Assembly (NCBI GenBank): GCA_902556265.1
Contig: CACDVM010000004.1
Span: 32,001-96,000 of the forward strand
Source of the DNA: an uncultured Pelagibacteraceae bacterium
Lineage (GTDB): Bacteria > Pseudomonadota > Alphaproteobacteria > Pelagibacterales > Pelagibacteraceae
Direction: 5' to 3'
DNA length: 64,000 nt
In this document: positions 1 to 8,418 of the stretch, one piece after another
Layout of the letters: every line of letters begins with the position of its first letter
How positions within the stretch are numbered: position 1 is the first letter of the stretch
Position numbers and translations under genes: made by a program
Notes under the pieces: model-generated
Seen by the model: only the letters and a program-made list of their open reading frames with translations
Database searches by the model: none
Told to the model about the DNA's origin: nothing

Positions 1-1
1 G

Positions 2-859
2 GAGCCATCAAAAATAATTGCTAAAGGCTTAAAAGAAAAGGAAAAAATCAGAGTTCACAATACATCTATCGAAAAATTTAAATTTAAAAAAAGTTATGAT
101 TTAATTATTTTAACACACGTACTGGAACATCTATATGATCCCTTAAATGTTTTAAGAAAATGTCACAAGAGTCAAAAAAATAATCAATATGTCTTATTGG
201 AAGTTCCCCTATTTGACAATATAGAAAGCTATCCTAATGGAACTTTTTTTCTAGAACATTTATCATATTTTTCAGAGAATAATTTTTTAAAACTTGTTGA
301 ACTTTCAGGGTATAAAACAGTTTATATTTCAAAAACTTTTGAAAGTACGGTATTGCCATTTATTACAGTTATTGCAAAGAAAAATCAGAAAAAAAATATG
401 AAAAGAAACCTTTGGTTTAATGATTTCAAAAGTTTTAAAAATTTAAAAGTTCAAGATAATACAAATAATCAAGTACAAAATAAAGATTTTAAAAAACAAA
501 ATGATAATGCAAAAAAATTCTTAAAAATCAATAAATCCCTTTGGAAGCAAATTAATAAAAGAATAAATAAGTTTGATAAACAAAAATCAATATATATTTA
601 CGGAGCAGGTTTTCATGGTAGCCAATTATTGTATAATACAGATATAGAAAAAAAATTTAATATAGAAGGTTTTATAGATAGCTCAAAAGCAAAAAATGGT
701 GGCTATGTGGGAAAATATAAAATATTTAATCCTTCATCGAATAAGATTAAACCAAGCTCAAATATTATAATTTGTTCAAATTATTCAGAAAGTGCAATTT
801 ATAAATCACTAAGTAGCTTTCGAAAAAAGGGGATGAAAACCTATAAAATTTATAACTAA
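2..859 (+). CDS. SAM-dependent C-methyltransferase-like protein, 5' partial
   Basis: The reading frame is open from base 2 to the TAA at 857-859, so the gene starts outside the window. An internal TTG near 197 is not needed as a start. The first part has the class I methyltransferase post-II motif (LTHVLEHLYDP, around bases 110-142). The last third carries a second Rossmann-like segment beginning IYIYGAGFHG (around 589-620), as in the C-terminal domain of sugar C-methyltransferases and related Methyltransf_14 proteins. The SAM-binding glycine motif would lie before the window. Role inferred: methylation of a nucleotide sugar or glycan intermediate. It is followed 1 nt later by the pentapeptide/PhyH gene, so the two are probably co-transcribed. 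The family is fairly sure; the substrate is unknown. Confidence 0.75.
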   Translation, partial: EPSKIIAKGLKEKEKIRVHNTSIEKFKFKKSYDLIILTHVLEHLYDPLNVLRKCHKSQKNNQYVLLEVPLFDNIESYPNGTFFLEHLSYFSENNFLKLVELSGYKTVYISKTFESTVLPFITVIAKKNQKKNMKRNLWFNDFKSFKNLKVQDNTNNQVQNKDFKKQNDNAKKFLKINKSLWKQINKRINKFDKQKSIYIYGAGFHGSQLLYNTDIEKKFNIEGFIDSSKAKNGGYVGKYKIFNPSSNKIKPSSNIIICSNYSESAIYKSLSSFRKKGMKTYKIYN

Positions 860-860
860 A

Positions 861-2057
861 TTGAAAAAATATAAAAAACAAAAACTAAATAATTCAAATC
901 TTAAAAATTTAAGTTTTATCAAAGTGAATTTAGATAAATCAAACTTTGAGAAAAGTGAGATAAAAAAGTGTGATTTTTGGGAGGCAAGTCTTAAAAAGAC
1001 TAACTTAAGTTCAACAAAAATCAATGATTGTATTTTTACAGATGCAAATTTATCAAATTCCAATTTTAAATATTCAAACCTTATAAATTCAAATTTTACT
1101 CATAGTAATTTAAAAGGAGCTGATTTTAGTGGTGCAACAATTAAAAATTCCAATTTTAGAGATGCTAATTATGATGAGTCAACAAAATGGCCAAAAAATT
1201 TTAATTCCTCAGGAGGTTTATTAGTAAAAAAATCCACATTGAACAAAATAAAACCTAAAATGGTAAAAAATAATAAACTGGTTGATAATATTGTTAAAGT
1301 TCTGACAAAGGGAAAAGGTTACTATGTTCTTAAAAATTATTTTAATAAAAATAAAATTCAAAAAGCTCAACAAATACTCAAAAAAATAGTTTTAAAAGAT
1401 AAAAAAATTAAGCAAAATTTGGACAATTTTGCAAAAGATAAAAAATTTTGTCAGAAATGGATTATAAATTTATTAAATATTGATCCTATTTTCATAGAAT
1501 TAATACAGCCCAAAATAGCAATGAAAGTATTTGAAAAAATACTAGGAGAAAATTTTATTTGTGGATTTTATGAGGCTAATTGCCTTTTACCAGGTGCAAG
1601 AGGTCAGTTTCCACATATAGACTACCCTTATAATTATAATTATGAACATGGGGAGGATATTCCATTTCAAACTAATGGAAATTTTTTGTTTAACTGCCAA
1701 ATATTGGTCCCATTAAATGATATTAATAAATCAAATGGCTCAACTGCTTTTTTAGATTATAGTTATAAGTTTTCAAAATTTCCTAACAAAAATAATATAA
1801 AAAATCATAAATTTAAGCAGATAAAAGCACCAATTGGATCACTAGTCTTATTTAATGGGCTTACTTGGCATACATCTATGCCAAATTACTCATACCACAA
1901 AGAAAGATATTGTACGCTTGGTCAATATATACCCCATTTTATCAAACCAATGATAGATATTCGAGCTACTACAAAAAAAAATATAGTCATAAATGATAAA
2001 AAATATCTAGCTCAATTATTAGGCTTGAAAGCTAAATTTCCAATTAAAAAGAAATGA
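861..2057 (+). CDS. Pentapeptide-repeat / phytanoyl-CoA dioxygenase-like fusion
   Basis: This 398-residue protein has two clearly different halves. Residues about 9-105 are pentapeptide repeats, with A/S-N/D-L/F steps such as SNLKN, ANLSN, SNFKY and ADFSG; these fold as a quadrilateral beta-helix in known families. Residues about 145-365 resemble Fe(II)/2-oxoglutarate oxygenases of the PhyH family: the HxD pair is His252/Asp254, the distal His is His337 in LTWHTS, and Arg349 is a plausible 2-oxoglutarate ligand. Starts with TTG at 861, one base after the previous stop, and its end overlaps the next ATG (2054). The expected activity is hydroxylation of a small molecule or glycan; the repeat domain may be an oligomerisation or docking scaffold (inference). 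The fusion is unusual. Domain calls are strong, substrate unknown. Confidence 0.75.
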   Translation: MKKYKKQKLNNSNLKNLSFIKVNLDKSNFEKSEIKKCDFWEASLKKTNLSSTKINDCIFTDANLSNSNFKYSNLINSNFTHSNLKGADFSGATIKNSNFRDANYDESTKWPKNFNSSGGLLVKKSTLNKIKPKMVKNNKLVDNIVKVLTKGKGYYVLKNYFNKNKIQKAQQILKKIVLKDKKIKQNLDNFAKDKKFCQKWIINLLNIDPIFIELIQPKIAMKVFEKILGENFICGFYEANCLLPGARGQFPHIDYPYNYNYEHGEDIPFQTNGNFLFNCQILVPLNDINKSNGSTAFLDYSYKFSKFPNKNNIKNHKFKQIKAPIGSLVLFNGLTWHTSMPNYSYHKERYCTLGQYIPHFIKPMIDIRATTKKNIVINDKKYLAQLLGLKAKFPIKKK

Positions 2058-3247
2058 AAAAAAAGTATCTAGCATGGATTATTAATGGAAATGAATTCAA
2101 CATTAAATCACATGATTTCATAATACAAAAACTCTCACAAAATTTTGATAGGATATATTATATAAATATTTTTAATTTAGGTTTTTTTAAAAGCGAGCAA
2201 AATGAAAAAATTTTGTGGGGTGAAAATTTGCCTTATAATTTGATTTATTATGAGCCAAAAAATTTTTTTGAGTTTAGAAATTTTTTAAAAGACAAGAAAC
2301 TCATAGCCATAAATAATTTTGGTAAAGATTTGGAGGATTTAAAAAAACACTTTATTTTAAATTTTCTTGATATTGATTTTATTCAAATATCTAATGTGGG
2401 TAATGTTCAATGGTCTTATCATGCTTCAAATGATAAATTTATTACCAAAGCAAAACTTAGACTATCTAAATTCTATACTCAGAAATTAGTAAATCTTTTG
2501 AGTGTTCTTGGTTTTGTTCCCAAAGTACAAATAAGATTTTTAAGTAATTCAAAAATTATTGAAGATATAAAAAAAAATAAGATTAAAAATTTGCTTTTAA
2601 AACTGAAACTTTTTCATGCTAAGGAGCTTATATTGGTTAATAGCAGGACACATGACATATTTCTAGAAAAAAAAATTATACCATCAGAGGAGTATATTGT
2701 TTTATTAGATTATGATTTTGATAACCCTGATGATATCATGTCAGGACAAAAAATTACAGAAGAAAAATATAACGAACATTATAAAAAACTTAAATCTCTA
2801 TTAGAAAATCTATCAAAAAAATTTAACAAGAAGGTGATAGTAACAGTGCATCCAAGATCAAATTTAGACGAAAAAAAAAAAATATTTCCAAATTATGAGG
2901 TTTTTAAATATAGAACTCCAGAATTTATTAGTAAGGCATTTTTAGTTTTATTTTTTGACTCTAGTGCAATAGTCGAAGGAATAATGCTTAAAAAAAGAAT
3001 AGTCACTTTAATTTCAAAACATACGGGAAGATTAACAAGAGACGGAAGTAACAAATATTCAAATGTAGTGGGATTTTACCAAGTAATTTTAGATGAGTTT
3101 GATAACTCTCAAGTTGACAAACTAGTCATTGAGGCCGAAAAAAGATCAACTTTATTTGATGAATATATATTGAAAAATATTTCTCCTGATGGAAAAAAAT
3201 TAGGGTATGAAAAAATTATTGATACTATCAAAAAGAGATTTTTTTAA
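2054..3247 (+). CDS. Unrecognised polysaccharide-biosynthesis protein, possible GT-B-like transferase
   Basis: 397 residues, starting within the stop codon of the preceding gene (ATGA overlap), so it is translationally linked to the PhyH fusion. No membrane segment or signal peptide is evident. The C-terminal part has a VTVHPRSN segment (around residue 270) followed by a DSSAIVEGIMLKKR segment (around 302). This order resembles the nucleotide-binding half of CDP-glycerol, polysialyl or Kdo-type GT-B transferases, where an HP motif precedes a DSS/SA-E motif. That similarity is weak and only suggests a transferase acting on surface glycan. It is the last gene before a promoter region carrying the first palindromic operator. 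Confidence 0.5.
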   Translation: MKKKYLAWIINGNEFNIKSHDFIIQKLSQNFDRIYYINIFNLGFFKSEQNEKILWGENLPYNLIYYEPKNFFEFRNFLKDKKLIAINNFGKDLEDLKKHFILNFLDIDFIQISNVGNVQWSYHASNDKFITKAKLRLSKFYTQKLVNLLSVLGFVPKVQIRFLSNSKIIEDIKKNKIKNLLLKLKLFHAKELILVNSRTHDIFLEKKIIPSEEYIVLLDYDFDNPDDIMSGQKITEEKYNEHYKKLKSLLENLSKKFNKKVIVTVHPRSNLDEKKKIFPNYEVFKYRTPEFISKAFLVLFFDSSAIVEGIMLKKRIVTLISKHTGRLTRDGSNKYSNVVGFYQVILDEFDNSQVDKLVIEAEKRSTLFDEYILKNISPDGKKLGYEKIIDTIKKRFF

Positions 3248-3274
3248 AAAATAAATCTTAATTGATTAAATTTA

Positions 3275-3291
3275 TGTTCAAAAAATGAACA
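3275..3291. promoter_or_regulatory. 17-bp palindromic operator, site 1
   Basis: TGTTCAAAAAATGAACA is an inverted repeat of TGTTCA around a 5-bp A-rich centre. It lies 42 bp upstream of the MarR-like regulator gene, and a TATAAA at 3312-3317 could be its -10 box. The same palindrome recurs at four other sites in the window. Position before the regulator gene suggests autoregulation. The repeat is seen directly; protein binding is inferred. Confidence 0.7.
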
Positions 3292-3332
3292 AACTTCTTT
3301 ACTATACCGATTATAAATACTAACTTACAGAT

Positions 3333-3668
3333 ATGACAAAAAATCTTGATAAACTAAACATATTAAGAAAAATAGACGACTCACGAAACTTGACCCAAAG
3401 ATCAATGGCAAAAGATCTTGGAATAAGTCTTGGAAAATTAAATTATTGCTTAAAAGCTTTAAAAAATAAGGGACTAGTTAAAATTAAAAATTTTAAAAAT
3501 AATAAAAATAGATTTAATCCAAAATCTAAAAATAACTACTTTTATATACTAACTCCAAAAGGAATGATGCAAAAGACCCAGCTAACAATGAATTTTATGA
3601 ACCAGAGGTTAAAAGAGTATGATGAACTTCAGGCTGAAATAGAACTAAAAAAAAAATTATCTAAATAA
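3333..3668 (+). CDS. MarR-like EPS-associated transcriptional regulator
   Basis: 111 residues with a winged-helix DNA-binding domain: helix-turn-helix at about residues 21-48 (TQRSMAKDLGISLGKLNYCL), then a wing with KNKGLVKIKNF and FYILTPKGM (to about residue 88), and a charged C-terminal helix likely to dimerise. Size and wording of the HTH fit the small MarR-type regulators found at the head of exopolysaccharide clusters (TIGR04176-like, from memory). It is the first gene of the regulator-pseB-pseC-pseF operon, its stop directly abutting pseB. A 17-bp palindrome lies upstream and recurs before other operons in the window, so this is the obvious candidate for the binding protein (inference). 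Confidence 0.8.
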   Translation: MTKNLDKLNILRKIDDSRNLTQRSMAKDLGISLGKLNYCLKALKNKGLVKIKNFKNNKNRFNPKSKNNYFYILTPKGMMQKTQLTMNFMNQRLKEYDELQAEIELKKKLSK

Positions 3669-4688
3669 ATGTTTAACAATAAATCGATATTAATTACTGG
3701 GGGCACAGGCTCATTTGGTAAAAATTTTACAAAGTTTCTTCTAAGAAAATATAAATTAAAAAAGATTATTATTTACTCTAGAGATGAAATGAAACAATTT
3801 GAAATGTCACAAATTTATTCACCAAAAAAATATAAGTGCTTACGTTATTTTCTAGGAGATGTTAGGGATCTTGAAAGATTGACAATAGCTTTGAGAGATG
3901 TGGATTTTGTTATTCATGCAGCTGCATTAAAGCAAGTTCCTGCCGCAGAATATAATCCTATAGAGTGTATTAATACTAATATAATAGGAGCACAAAATAT
4001 TATTTTAGCCTCATTAAGAAATAATGTTAAAAAAGTAATTTCATTGTCCACCGATAAAGCAGTAAATCCTATTAATTTGTATGGTTCTTCTAAATTGGCT
4101 TCAGATAAACTAATTGTTTCGGGAAATACTTATGGAGGTTCCGAAGTTAAATTTTCAGTTGTTAGATACGGAAATGTAATAGGTTCTAGGGCTTCAGTAG
4201 TTCCTTTTTTTAATAGACTAATTAAAGAAAAATCAAAATTTTTGCCAATTACAGATGCATCAATGACAAGGTTCTGGATTACAATTGATGAAGGTATAAA
4301 TTTAGTTCACAAAGCATTTATTAACATGATTGGAGGTGAAATTTTTGTTCCCAAAATTCCATCAATAAAAATAATAGATTTAGCTAAAGCCATGGCACCC
4401 AATTTACAACATAAAATTATTGGAATAAGACCAGGAGAAAAAATTCATGAACTTTTGACATCTAAAGATGAAGCCGCAAATGTGATACAGTTTAAAGATC
4501 ATTATGTTATTACACCAAATATAGAGTTTAAGTTTACAAAAAATAGATATCTTAAAAATAAAAGTGGTGAGAAGGGAAAATTTGTCAATAAAAATTTTGA
4601 GTATAGTTCTGGAACAAATAAAAATTTTTTAAATACAAAAGAGATAAAAGATTTGAATAAAACAAACACAATTAATGATTACTTATAG
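3669..4688 (+). CDS. pseB: UDP-N-acetylglucosamine 4,6-dehydratase (5-inverting)
   Basis: First enzyme of CMP-pseudaminic acid synthesis: converts UDP-GlcNAc to UDP-4-keto-6-deoxy-L-arabino-HexNAc. Rossmann motif GGTGSFG at residues 11-17; catalytic Asp129-Lys130 in STDKAVNP and Tyr138-x3-Lys142 in YGSSK match the PseB/FlaA1 Asp-Lys-Tyr set with a small offset. The VRYGNVIGSR segment is also typical. 339 residues is the normal length. It directly follows the regulator, and its end overlaps pseC by 14 nt. Cytoplasmic. PseB, PseC and PseF here, with PseG-H and PseI at 25.3-27.9 kb, complete the pathway. Confidence 0.95.
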   Translation: MFNNKSILITGGTGSFGKNFTKFLLRKYKLKKIIIYSRDEMKQFEMSQIYSPKKYKCLRYFLGDVRDLERLTIALRDVDFVIHAAALKQVPAAEYNPIECINTNIIGAQNIILASLRNNVKKVISLSTDKAVNPINLYGSSKLASDKLIVSGNTYGGSEVKFSVVRYGNVIGSRASVVPFFNRLIKEKSKFLPITDASMTRFWITIDEGINLVHKAFINMIGGEIFVPKIPSIKIIDLAKAMAPNLQHKIIGIRPGEKIHELLTSKDEAANVIQFKDHYVITPNIEFKFTKNRYLKNKSGEKGKFVNKNFEYSSGTNKNFLNTKEIKDLNKTNTINDYL

Positions 4689-5832
4689 TCGTCAAATAAT
4701 TGATAACAAAGATATTAGGAATATAACAAAAACCTTAAAAAGTGATCTTGTAACTACTGGGCCTAAAGTCCCAGAATTTGAAAAAAAAATAAATAAGTTT
4801 GTTGGATCAAAATATTCAGTTGCTGTTAACTCAGCTACAAGTGCATTACATGTGGCTTGTATTGCTTTAGGACTTAAACCTGGAGACTGGCTATGGACTT
4901 CCCCAATTAGCTTCGTAGCATCTGCAAATTGTGGTTTATATTGTGGAGCAAAAATTGACTTTGTAGATATTGATGAAAATTCTCATAACATTTGTGTAAA
5001 AAAGTTAGAGAAAAAATTGATTGAAGCAAAAACCAAAAAAAAACTTCCTAAAATAATCGTTATTGTAAATATGGCAGGTTTCCCTTGTGATTTAACTGAA
5101 ATAAAAAAATTAAGCAAAACTTATAAATTTAAAATTTTAGAGGACTCCTCGCATGCTTTAGGAGCAAAATACAAAGGTTTTAAAATTGGAAATGGAAAAT
5201 TTGCAGATATATCAGTTTTTAGTTTTCACCCAGTGAAAATAATTACAACTCTTGAAGGAGGAATAGCCACAACTAATAATTACGAATTCTATAAAAAGAT
5301 GGAGTTGTTACGATCGCATGGAATTACAAAAGAAAAAAAAATGTTTAAAAAAAAATCTCTTGGAAATTGGTATTATGAGCAACACTTACTAGGATACAAT
5401 TATAGAATGAATGATATAGAGGCTACTTTAGGAATCTCTCAACTAAAAAAAATTAATAAATTTTTTAAAAAGAGAACATATATTAAGAAATATTATGATA
5501 AAAATTTGAAAAATCTTCCTATAATACTGCCAACAAATGACAAAAAAAAAATTTCTAGTTTACATCTTTACATTATAAGACTTAAAAAATCGTCAATAAC
5601 AAAGAGAAATAAATTAATCTCAGAACTAAGAAAGAGAGGAATTGGAGTGAATATTCACTATATTCCAATTCATTATCAGCCATTTTTTAAATCGCTAGGA
5701 TTTAAAAAAGGGATGTATCCTCAAAGTGAAAAATATTATGATAGCGCACTTAGTTTGCCTATGCATCCCGGAATGAGCAAAAAAGATTTATCAAGAGTAT
5801 TTAATGCTCTAAAAAAATTGTTAAAAAAATGA
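4675..5832 (+). CDS. pseC: UDP-4-amino-4,6-dideoxy-N-acetyl-beta-L-altrosamine transaminase
   Basis: PLP-dependent DegT/DnrJ/EryC1/StrS aminotransferase that aminates C4 of the PseB product using glutamate. The PLP-forming Lys188 sits in SFHPVKIITTLEGG, and Glu156-Asp157 in LEDSSHALG provides the PLP-ring contact. 385 residues is normal. Overlaps pseB by 14 nt and is overlapped by pseF by 4 nt, so the three are translated from one message. The gene pair with PseB makes the PseC assignment much more likely than another sugar aminotransferase of the same family. Confidence 0.93.
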   Translation: MITYSRQIIDNKDIRNITKTLKSDLVTTGPKVPEFEKKINKFVGSKYSVAVNSATSALHVACIALGLKPGDWLWTSPISFVASANCGLYCGAKIDFVDIDENSHNICVKKLEKKLIEAKTKKKLPKIIVIVNMAGFPCDLTEIKKLSKTYKFKILEDSSHALGAKYKGFKIGNGKFADISVFSFHPVKIITTLEGGIATTNNYEFYKKMELLRSHGITKEKKMFKKKSLGNWYYEQHLLGYNYRMNDIEATLGISQLKKINKFFKKRTYIKKYYDKNLKNLPIILPTNDKKKISSLHLYIIRLKKSSITKRNKLISELRKRGIGVNIHYIPIHYQPFFKSLGFKKGMYPQSEKYYDSALSLPMHPGMSKKDLSRVFNALKKLLKK

Positions 5833-6518
5833 ATAATATTTGCATCATACCAGCGAGAGCAAATAGTAAAAGGATCAAAAATAAAAACATAAAGAATTTT
5901 TATGGAAAACCAATTATATATTGGTCGATTCTAGCAGCTAAAAAAAGTAAATGTTTTTCAAAAATTATTGTATCAAGTGATAGTAAAAAAATCTTAAGTA
6001 TTTCAGAAAAATTTGGAGCTGTAAAAAATAATTTAAGGCCCAAAAAAATTTCAACAGACAAAAGCTCAATGGATGATGTCATTAAATATGAGATTTTTAA
6101 AGAAAATAGAAAAAAAAAAATTGACAATGTATGCTGTATTGTTGCAACTGCACCATTGATAAGTTCTAAGGATATAAAAAAATCTTTAGATATATTAAAA
6201 AGAAAAAAAACTAATTATGTATTTTCAGCTTCTGCTTACGACGCACCAGTTGATCGATATTTTTTAATAAATAAAAAAGGTTTTTTAGTTAAAAGAAAAA
6301 TGAAAAACCTTAATAAAGGCTCACAGGATTTAAAAAAAACGTATCATGATGCTGGCCAATTTTATTGGGCGAGTTTTAAAACATTTTCATCAAAAATTAA
6401 TATTTATAACGGACAATCAATACCTTATTATATTCCTTCATACAAAAGTGTTGATATAAATACTTTGGAGGATTGGAAAAAGGCTGAAGCTTTATTTAAA
6501 GTTCTTAAAAAATTCTAA
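5829..6518 (+). CDS. pseF: Pseudaminate cytidylyltransferase
   Basis: Activates pseudaminic acid to the CMP-sugar. The N-terminal CTP-binding loop PARANSKRIKNKN (residues 7-19) is the acylneuraminate cytidylyltransferase signature, followed by KIIVSSDS near residue 45 and the late DINTLEDW near residue 211. 229 residues matches the family. Last gene of the regulator-pseBCF operon. Its TAA at 6516-6518 overlaps the stop of the convergent minus-strand gene (TAG on the complement of 6515-6517), leaving no room for a terminator. A general CMP-nonulosonate synthetase role is possible, but the operon argues for Pse. Confidence 0.9.
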   Translation: MNNICIIPARANSKRIKNKNIKNFYGKPIIYWSILAAKKSKCFSKIIVSSDSKKILSISEKFGAVKNNLRPKKISTDKSSMDDVIKYEIFKENRKKKIDNVCCIVATAPLISSKDIKKSLDILKRKKTNYVFSASAYDAPVDRYFLINKKGFLVKRKMKNLNKGSQDLKKTYHDAGQFYWASFKTFSSKINIYNGQSIPYYIPSYKSVDINTLEDWKKAEALFKVLKKF

Positions 6519-7642
6519 TTAATTTCATTTAAAATTTTATCAATATATTCTATGGTTTTGGCTTTTGATTTACCAATAAAGTCAATCTTTTCTCTTACTA
6601 ATTTTATTGAGGAATAGTATTTTTTGTGATTTTTAAAAATTTTTTTTAACGATTTATCTAATGAACCAATATTGTTTGCTATTTCACCTATTTTTTTTCT
6701 ATCTTTATAATGATTTAAATTTTTATAGTTTTTTTTGAACAAATTTTCCTTTGGGGAATAAAATAAAACAGGATTAAAAGTTAGAAAACTGTAAGTAAAT
6801 GCAGTAGCAGATAAATCAGTAATCATGAACATAGTCTCACTATAACTTTTTGAGTAATCCTCAGAAAAGTCAAAAAATACGTTTTGGTCATCAGAATACT
6901 TTGAGATAATCTTGTTTACATAAATATTTTTATAATTTTTTTTAAAATAATCTCTGTTAGCTGGATGAGGCCTGAAGATTATCTTTAAATTTGATATTTT
7001 TCTAATTTTTTCAATGATTTTATCAACATCATATATCATTGTGTGGTCGGGATATGCTAAAAAATTTGCTGGAGCAATAATGATATTTTTTTTTTTAATT
7101 GATTTAAATTTATTAAAAAAATCTAATCTTGGATAGCCAGTTGGAATTATTTTTATATTTTTATTTTTAATTTTAAAAATATTTACAAAACTTTTAACTA
7201 TTCTTTTGGATGAAAGAAAAATAAAATCATAATTTTTTAATCTATTGATGGTTTGTCTTTCATTTTTTCTACCTGTTAAAGGTGTATCATAAAGTGAATG
7301 ATGAATATAAATTTTTTTTGATTTTTTTGGAAATATATCACAAATATAATTACTAATAAATAAATTGAGATTTTTTAAATATTTTAAAAAACTTTCATTA
7401 ATAAAATAAAAATTATCAAATTTAATTGAATTTAATTTGTGTCCATACAAAACTAAATATTTTTTATTTAGCTTTTTCATTAAATCTTGAATGTAATCAA
7501 CATCTTTCCAAGTTAAATCTTTTTTGGGAAAATAAAAAAAAATAGTTTTTTTTTTTGAAAATTTTAACTTAAAGTTAATTACTAAAAGGGAATAAATTGA
7601 ATTAACAAAATTTAAAAATTTTGATGGTGAAAATAATTGCAT
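6515..7642 (-). CDS. CDP-glycerol glycerophosphotransferase-family transferase
   Basis: 375 residues resembling the Glyphos_transf family of GT-B transferases that use CDP-activated polyols. Motifs in order: YIHHSLYD (residues 112-119), TGYPRLD (168-174), FRPHP (223-227) and TDLSATAFTYSF (275-286). The HH, RPHP and D-SA elements match the nucleotide-binding face of teichoic-acid polymerases. It is the last gene of the minus-strand phosphonate operon and overlaps the PhyH gene by one base. Known members transfer glycerol- or ribitol-phosphate from CDP donors. Here the only CDP/CMP donor made by the operon seems to be a CMP-phosphonate, so transfer of an aminoethylphosphonate-like group to the glycan is a reasonable inference, not shown by sequence. 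Confidence 0.75.
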   Translation of the reverse strand: MQLFSPSKFLNFVNSIYSLLVINFKLKFSKKKTIFFYFPKKDLTWKDVDYIQDLMKKLNKKYLVLYGHKLNSIKFDNFYFINESFLKYLKNLNLFISNYICDIFPKKSKKIYIHHSLYDTPLTGRKNERQTINRLKNYDFIFLSSKRIVKSFVNIFKIKNKNIKIIPTGYPRLDFFNKFKSIKKKNIIIAPANFLAYPDHTMIYDVDKIIEKIRKISNLKIIFRPHPANRDYFKKNYKNIYVNKIISKYSDDQNVFFDFSEDYSKSYSETMFMITDLSATAFTYSFLTFNPVLFYSPKENLFKKNYKNLNHYKDRKKIGEIANNIGSLDKSLKKIFKNHKKYYSSIKLVREKIDFIGKSKAKTIEYIDKILNEIN

Positions 7643-8406
7643 TAAATATGAAATGTATATTTTTTGCCATTTTCCCTTTCAAAATTTGGAGGAAAATTTT
7701 TTCTTTTGTCCTTAAAGTGTTTTATTCTGTGATTTCCATTTTTTTTATCATTGAACGTTAAAAACAACATTCTTCTTCTTTTATTTGAAAGATTATTAGA
7801 TGATCTATGGGGAGTATAGTCATTAAATAATATCAGATCTCCTGGAGCAGTATTGATGGGTGTCCAAGAAATTTTATTTTCAATTTTTTTTGGCATCTCT
7901 TTCCAACCACTTCCAATTAATCCGATTTTATCTTTTTTTTTTGCTATCTCTAGACGTCCATTTTCTTTATTTGAATGATCTATAGAAATTACCATTGTTA
8001 AAAAAGATTTAATCCCATACATGCCCTTCCATATGGTTGCATCTTGATGTGCTTTAAAACCTTTTGAGCCTGGATATTTAAAGTTTATTTTATCTTTAAA
8101 TAAAACTACTTCAGAACCAAAGATTTTTTTCAATTCTTTTAAAATCTTTTTATTCAAGATTAATTTTTTAAAATTATTGTGATATTCTATAAAATTCTCT
8201 ATTCTTGTTAATATCAATTTTCTTTTATTCTTTAATGATGGATCATAATATTTCATCCATTTTCCTTTTGTTTCTCTAAAATTTTCTACTTCACCAGTCC
8301 ATTTAATTAAATCTTTTATATCTTTTTTTTTGAAAAAATCTTTACAAACCAAGTAACCATTGTTTTTGTAATATTTAATTTGATTTTTAGATATCTGATA
8401 TTTCAT
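7642..8406 (-). CDS. PhyH-family Fe(II)/2-oxoglutarate dioxygenase
   Basis: 254 residues. The metal facial triad is readable: His120-x-Asp122 in FKAHQDATIW and His200 in DYTPHRSS, with an Arg cluster at 210-212 for 2-oxoglutarate. The family includes ectoine hydroxylase and several phosphonate oxygenases of the PhnY type. Lying inside the phosphonate operon, it is a candidate to hydroxylate the phosphonate, for example to a 1-hydroxy-2-aminoethylphosphonate (inference from context). Separated by 12 nt from the radical SAM gene and overlapping the transferase gene by 1 nt. The oxygenase family is firm; substrate is not. Confidence 0.82.
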   Translation of the reverse strand: MKYQISKNQIKYYKNNGYLVCKDFFKKKDIKDLIKWTGEVENFRETKGKWMKYYDPSLKNKRKLILTRIENFIEYHNNFKKLILNKKILKELKKIFGSEVVLFKDKINFKYPGSKGFKAHQDATIWKGMYGIKSFLTMVISIDHSNKENGRLEIAKKKDKIGLIGSGWKEMPKKIENKISWTPINTAPGDLILFNDYTPHRSSNNLSNKRRRMLFLTFNDKKNGNHRIKHFKDKRKNFPPNFERENGKKYTFHI

Positions 8407-8418
8407 TTTGAACTTTAT

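Noticed and set aside
809-1063. Minus-strand open frame of 84 codons opposite the pentapeptide region
   Set aside because: It is the complement of the low-complexity repeat and methyltransferase end; no family features. The same applies to other opposite-strand frames across the window, for example 13466-13888 (+), 21664-21882 (-) and 49160-49423 (-).
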